Shown here: positions 60,231 through 64,000 of the stretch, in pieces
Numbering within the stretch: position 1 is the first letter of the stretch
How the letters are laid out: the number at the start of each line of letters is the position of its first letter
Assembly: GCA_028289405.1 (NCBI GenBank)
Contig: JANQPP010000176.1
Location: 62,001 to 126,000, forward strand
Reading direction: 5' to 3'
Source of the DNA: Pirellulales bacterium
Lineage (GTDB): Bacteria > Planctomycetota > Planctomycetia > Pirellulales > JANQPP01
Length of the DNA: 64,000 nt
Position numbers and translations under genes: made by a program
The notes under the pieces: generated by a model
The model's input: the letters and a program-made list of their open reading frames with translations, nothing else
What the model was told of the DNA's origin: nothing
The model's database searches: none

Positions 60231-61400
60231 ATGGAGCAGGCTGGCGCGACTTCTTGGCGCGGCAAGTGCCGCCGCCCGGGACGCCGCGACTGGCCGTCGT
60301 TAGAAGGCATCCACGGCACTTTCGTCGTGGCCACGCTAGCTGGATTGTTGTCCATCGAGCTGTGCGGCTGCGCACACCACACCTACAGCGTGGCGGAGAT
60401 CCCACCGGGCTACAGTCCACCGCCCACGGAAAATGCCCAAGTCCTTGATTTGTCACGCCTGGCAAGCCCGACCAGCCACTCCGATTTAGTGGAAGTGGGC
60501 GATGTCCTGGAAATCACCATGGAGACCGGGTACCGAGAAGGCCGGCAGCAGAGCTTCGCCGTCCGCGTCCGTCCGGATGGATTGGGAGACGTGCCCTTGG
60601 TAGGTCCCGTGCGGCTCCAGGGTTTGGTGCTGGAGGCCGCCGAACAGGCCATCGCGGCGGCTAGCGTTGAACGTGGCGTCTTCCGCGAACCGCACATTAC
60701 GGCCACGATCAAACAGCCACGCTTGAATCGTGTGACCGTGGTGGGTGCCGTGGAGACGCCAGGTGTCTTCGAATTGCGTCCCGGGGACAGCTCCCTGCTC
60801 GCCGCGTTGGTAGCCGCCGGAGGATTGAACGACAAGGCCACTCCGCAAGTGGAAATCCGCCGCGCCGCGGACACCTCGGCGAGTCCCCCGCCCGGCGAAG
60901 GTCCGCATTTGGCCGGCCAGCCCCCCGTGCGGCCCGCCAGTTTCGGTGGATCGCATGGGCCGCCGCGTTCGGAACACATCAATCTCGTATCACTCGTCCG
61001 GGAAGGGAGGGCGATCCATCCCCTGGCCGATGGCGATGTGGTCATGGTCCGCAACCGCGACCCGCAGCCGGTGCATGTGCTGGGCCTGGTCAACAAGCCA
61101 GGGCAATTCGAGATGCCCGTCAATCGGGACCTGCGGATGCTTGATGTGTTGGCCATGGCGGGGGGCGTGAGCACTCCGCTTTCGGATAAGGTCTACGTCA
61201 TTCGCCAGAGCGAAGAACAGCCGCCGATCGTGATTGCTTTGAGCATTCGCGACGCCAAGCTTCAAGGGGAAGACAATCTACGTCTGGCACCGGGCGATAT
61301 CGTGAGCGTGGAGCAGACGCCGTTGACGGCGGCAGTCGATATTCTGCGGAGTTTCGTTCGTGTGGGCGTGAGTGCCACGAGCTCCTTGCCCTTGTTTTAG
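60231..61400 (+). CDS. polysaccharide export lipoprotein, Wza-like
   Basis: About 389 residues. After an Arg-rich N-terminus, THFVV-like hydrophobic segment TFVVATLAGLLSIELCGCAH ends in a lipobox-like LCGC, so it may be lipid-anchored in the outer membrane. The polysaccharide biosynthesis/export domain (DLVEVGDVLEITMETGYREG, VRPDGLGDVPLVGPVRLQGL) is followed by SLBB domains (VTVVGAVETPGVFELRPGDS; VHVLGLVNKPGQFEMPVNRD). It would form the outer membrane channel for exopolysaccharide. ATG 60231 has AGGTGG 9 bases ahead. Its stop overlaps the Wzc-like start by one base (TAGTG). Confidence 0.88.
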   Translation: MEQAGATSWRGKCRRPGRRDWPSLEGIHGTFVVATLAGLLSIELCGCAHHTYSVAEIPPGYSPPPTENAQVLDLSRLASPTSHSDLVEVGDVLEITMETGYREGRQQSFAVRVRPDGLGDVPLVGPVRLQGLVLEAAEQAIAAASVERGVFREPHITATIKQPRLNRVTVVGAVETPGVFELRPGDSSLLAALVAAGGLNDKATPQVEIRRAADTSASPPPGEGPHLAGQPPVRPASFGGSHGPPRSEHINLVSLVREGRAIHPLADGDVVMVRNRDPQPVHVLGLVNKPGQFEMPVNRDLRMLDVLAMAGGVSTPLSDKVYVIRQSEEQPPIVIALSIRDAKLQGEDNLRLAPGDIVSVEQTPLTAAVDILRSFVRVGVSATSSLPLF

Positions 61401-63745
61401 TGAGAGGATGGGCTCGCACGGTGACCGTCGACGACCGACAGCTTGAGATGGTCTCGCCGCTGGACGCACCACGGCCCGCTGTCTCGTCTCGGCATGTCGT
61501 CCAGGCCATCGTGCAGTTTGGCCATCTGCTGCACTACCGGCGCAAGTTAGTCCTGGGAACCGTGGCCGCCTGCGCGATCTTGGGTACCGTCTATTACGGC
61601 TGCGCGTCGCGCTATTATCAAACCCAGGCCACGCTGCTGGTGTTGCAAGCCGGCGCGGATGTCGCTTCCCCTTCGATGACCGACGGGGAGACGGCCCGCC
61701 AATTCATGCCCACCAACGAGCGGCTCTTGCAAATGCCAGTAGTGTTGAAAAAGGCGTTGTCCCGCCTCTCCCCGGAGGAACGGGGCGACCTGGGAAACCA
61801 ATCCGCTGAAAGCGCCGTGCAAGCGCTCCGCTCGAACCTCAGCGTGAAGTCGACCCGAGGCACGAACCTAATCGAAGTCAGCTATGTTTCGCGGCAACCA
61901 CGCGCCGCGGTGGCGGTGATCAACTCCGTCGTTCAAGCCTATCTGGATTTCATGGACGAAACGCATGCCGGCACGGCACGCCAAATTTTGGACGTGCTCA
62001 CGCGGGAAAAGTCTTCCGTAGAGACGCGCTTGCGGGAAAAAGAGGAAGAACTGCGGCAAATTCGCCAGGACATTCAAGACCTGGGAATTCGCGAAGGGGG
62101 CAAGGTCGTCCATCCGGCTCTCCAGCGGGCGGTCCGGCTCAATGAAGAACTGATGCGGGCCCGGCAGGAACGCCTGGCCGCCCAAGCCTCCCTCGCCACG
62201 ATCCAGCACACCATCCAACAGGGAGGCAGCCTCGACCAGCATCTTTTGAACCTGGAAGAATCCTTGGGGCGGACTTTGCTGCTGAGTGGGCTCGGTTTCG
62301 ACAGCCGCGAAAATCAAATGCGAGCTTCGCTCGAAAAGACCTTGCTCACCGACCAGGCGGAATTGGATTCCAAAAGCAAATATCTGGGGCCCAACCATCC
62401 GGAGGTCCAGGAGATTCGCCGCCGCATGGAGCTTACGCGTCAATACCTCCAGGGTTATCAGACGCGGCTAACGCAACAACTCCAGGATCTGCGGCAAACC
62501 GAGCTTGGTCCGCTGCTGGTGCGAATGGCCGAGCAGCGTTTGGCTCAAGCGACCGAGCACGAAAGAGGCGTACGTGCCGGTTTCGAACAGGCCCGCGACG
62601 AAGCGGTCAGGCTGCACGGGGACTTGGCCCAATTAGAAATCGTGGAGCACGATCTCAAGTGGCTGCGTGAGTTACGGGACGTGCTTCTCAACCGCATCGC
62701 GAATATCGACCTGCGGCGGGACGAAGGGGAAATCCGCACGACAGTGGTAAGGGAACCGGCTTTGCCGTCCCGCCCGTTTTCTCCCCAAGGAAAATGGGTC
62801 GCGGTGGCCAGCTTGGGCTTAGGCTTGTTGCTGGGGTGCGCGGCGGTTTACATCGAGGACATTCTAGACGACCGCTTCCGTGCCTCCGAGGAGTTGCGTG
62901 TCGCTTTGCAAGTGCCCGTGTTGGCGGAGATCCGCCGTTGGGAATCTTCGGCGGCGGCTGGCCCCGCCAAGGCTGGGGCCGACGCCTTGATCGTGAAGGC
63001 GCAGCCGCAAGCCGTGGAGAGCGAGGCGATTCGTTCGCTACGCACGGTACTGGCCTTTTCACATCGGGACGCTTCCCGGTTGGTGGTCAGCAGTGCCGAA
63101 CCGGGCGACGGCAAGACGACCGTGCTTTCCAACCTCGGTCTGGTGTTCGCCCAATCCCGCAAACGGACGCTGCTGATCGATTCCGATCTCCGCCGCCCTG
63201 GCTTGACCACGCTCTGGGAATTACGTGGAGAAAGTGGCTTGTCCTCCGTGTTGCAGGGGGAAGACGCGATCTCCGACATGGCGGCTCGGTACGTGCGCGA
63301 TGCCGGAGTAGCCGAACTGGACGTGCTGCCGGCCGGTCCCCGCGTGACCAATCCAACGGAATGGCTGTTGCATCCCCGCTTTTCCGAATTGCTGGAATGG
63401 GCGGACAAGCATTACGACATGGTGCTCGTGGATAGCCCACCCATTCTCGTGGCTAGTGACGCCGCCGTGGCGGGCCGCCTGGCCGATGGCATGCTCTTGG
63501 TCGTGCAGCCGGAAAAGAATCGGCGTCGGGTGGTGACGCGCGCCGTGGAAAGGTTGACGGCGCTCGATGTCGATTTGCTGGGCGTGGTGGCCAACGCCGT
63601 GCCCGATCATCCACGAGAAGGGAAGTACGGCTACGGAGAAAACTATGGCTACCAAGACGAAGCCTATGGAGCCGATTTCGATGGCGACGAAGCCGATTCC
63701 CCCGTCCATGACAAGAAAACACCTCCGGCGAAGAAGGCCGCTTAG
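61400..63745 (+). CDS. Wzc-like polysaccharide co-polymerase with BY-kinase domain
   Basis: A 781-residue inner membrane protein. Helix 1 (LVLGTVAACAILGTVYYGCA) and helix 2 (WVAVASLGLGLLLGCAAVYI) flank a large periplasmic Wzz-like region rich in coiled coil. The cytoplasmic end is a bacterial tyrosine kinase: Walker A SSAEPGDGKTTVLSNLG (about 560-575), Walker A' LLIDSDLRRPG, Walker B YDMVLVDSPPI, then a C-terminal tyrosine cluster (YGYGENYGYQDEAYG, six Tyr) that is the autophosphorylation site. It controls chain length and export with the Wza-like protein. The start is GTG 61400 or GTG 61421, which has GAGAGG 13 bases ahead. Confidence 0.92.
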   Translation: MRGWARTVTVDDRQLEMVSPLDAPRPAVSSRHVVQAIVQFGHLLHYRRKLVLGTVAACAILGTVYYGCASRYYQTQATLLVLQAGADVASPSMTDGETARQFMPTNERLLQMPVVLKKALSRLSPEERGDLGNQSAESAVQALRSNLSVKSTRGTNLIEVSYVSRQPRAAVAVINSVVQAYLDFMDETHAGTARQILDVLTREKSSVETRLREKEEELRQIRQDIQDLGIREGGKVVHPALQRAVRLNEELMRARQERLAAQASLATIQHTIQQGGSLDQHLLNLEESLGRTLLLSGLGFDSRENQMRASLEKTLLTDQAELDSKSKYLGPNHPEVQEIRRRMELTRQYLQGYQTRLTQQLQDLRQTELGPLLVRMAEQRLAQATEHERGVRAGFEQARDEAVRLHGDLAQLEIVEHDLKWLRELRDVLLNRIANIDLRRDEGEIRTTVVREPALPSRPFSPQGKWVAVASLGLGLLLGCAAVYIEDILDDRFRASEELRVALQVPVLAEIRRWESSAAAGPAKAGADALIVKAQPQAVESEAIRSLRTVLAFSHRDASRLVVSSAEPGDGKTTVLSNLGLVFAQSRKRTLLIDSDLRRPGLTTLWELRGESGLSSVLQGEDAISDMAARYVRDAGVAELDVLPAGPRVTNPTEWLLHPRFSELLEWADKHYDMVLVDSPPILVASDAAVAGRLADGMLLVVQPEKNRRRVVTRAVERLTALDVDLLGVVANAVPDHPREGKYGYGENYGYQDEAYGADFDGDEADSPVHDKKTPPAKKAA

Positions 63746-63903
63746 CAGGCTGTGGGGAAACCCAACAGCCTGCGGCATCTCAGGAAGTGATGCTCAAAAT
63801 TGCGACGCAAGTCGTGATTTTGCGAGTCGGGAGCAGCTTCGCTGCGCCAATCATGGCTAATACGGTGGCGAGGTTGAAAAACGTCACGAAGACGTTTTTC
63901 AAC
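63746..63903. other. cluster of four hairpins after the Wzc-like gene
   Basis: Four inverted repeats in 158 bases: 63746-63772 (CAGGCTGT and ACAGCCTG around GGGGAAACCCA), 63795-63822 (12 pairs with two G-U, capped by a GCAA loop of GNRA type), 63833-63845 (GCAGC-TTC-GCTGC) and 63873-63903. The first begins right after the Wzc-like stop. The arrangement looks like a structured RNA or a mobile-element end; I recognise no known family. Confidence 0.6.
63873..63903. terminator. perfect 13-base hairpin, probable bidirectional terminator
   Basis: GTTGAAAAACGTC (63873-63885), loop ACGAA, GACGTTTTTCAAC (63891-63903), 13 perfect pairs with an A-run on the 5' arm and a T-run on the 3' arm. This is the form of a two-way Rho-independent terminator; it would separate the Wzc-like gene from the next gene at 63942. 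Confidence 0.65.
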
Positions 63904-63941
63904 GGACTGGTAAACATGAATCTCAGCGGATGTGACAACCC

Positions 63942-64000
63942 ATGAACTGGACAGCTTGGCTCATTCCCCTGGGCGGCACATTCCTCGCGTCGGCGGGATT
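63942..64000 (+). CDS. start of a membrane protein, truncated by window edge
   Basis: ATG 63942 opens a frame MNWTAWLIPLGGTFLASAGF that runs off the window. The visible part is a hydrophobic segment, compatible with a membrane protein of the polysaccharide locus, such as a glycosyltransferase or polymerase. Only 59 bases are present, so no family can be given. Confidence 0.45.
   Translation, partial: MNWTAWLIPLGGTFLASAG

Noticed and set aside
1..64000. tRNA, rRNA, CRISPR arrays, complete insertion sequences or prophage genes
   Set aside because: I looked for tRNA T-loop patterns, evenly spaced repeats and transposase motifs in the gaps and found none I can support.

Overview
The window looks like a chromosomal piece of a planctomycete (Planctomycetota, probably near Pirellulales). 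The evidence is the pairing of a DUF1549/DUF1553 protein with a twin-arginine DUF1501 protein, a PVC-type membrane-bound dehydrogenase with a CxxCH motif, a giant dockerin/Calx-beta surface protein with an N-terminal LEQRAML motif, secretory-looking presequences on ATP synthase subunits b and c, and many PQQ-like, DUF983 and DUF3300-like proteins. The DNA is GC-rich, with dense genes on both strands. I see no rRNA, tRNA, CRISPR array or intact insertion sequence.

Layout: 1-2013 is the end of a housekeeping fatty-acid synthesis operon (fabG tail, acpP, fabF). From 2014 to 4310 the 3' end of fabF and its downstream DNA are repeated, and the two copies bracket about 2 kb with two small accessory genes. 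From 4393 to 8955 (minus) come a secreted HExxH protein and a TetR regulon of three structural genes (isochorismatase-like hydrolase, Asp-nucleophile alpha/beta hydrolase, flavin-binding PPOX protein) carrying three near-identical operators. From 9027 to 18279 there are an RDD protein, rpiB, a Sua5/TsaC-LMW phosphatase fusion, a 1494-residue membrane protein with a voltage-sensor-like segment, csrA, a DUF983 protein and a small membrane protein. From 18267 to 21307 come a PQQ-propeller protein and a ParD/ParE toxin-antitoxin pair.

The most unusual block is 21462-28417. It holds a diverged ketosynthase, its own acyl carrier protein, two CrtI-like flavoenzymes, a FabZ-like dehydratase and a FabI-like reductase, with a convergent OleA-like condensing enzyme overlapping the end. 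This is a second, specialised acyl-chain assembly line in the same window as the normal fabF/acpP. Its general make-up recalls the fatty-acid/CrtI clusters proposed for ladderane synthesis in anammox planctomycetes, but the product cannot be read from sequence.

The rest comprises a glutamine-amidotransferase-fold protein without its nucleophile, a PAAR-like protein, a GlpQ-like phosphodiesterase, a DUF3300-like low-complexity protein, uvrB, the TrkA/TrkH potassium system, the DUF1549 and DUF1501 pair, a TraB-like protein, the full F-type ATP synthase operon (51993 down to 43846), the PVC dehydrogenase, the giant surface protein, and the start of a polysaccharide export locus (Wza-like then Wzc-like BY-kinase) running off the right edge. 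Several long inverted repeats lie between genes; some are probable terminators and some are unexplained.
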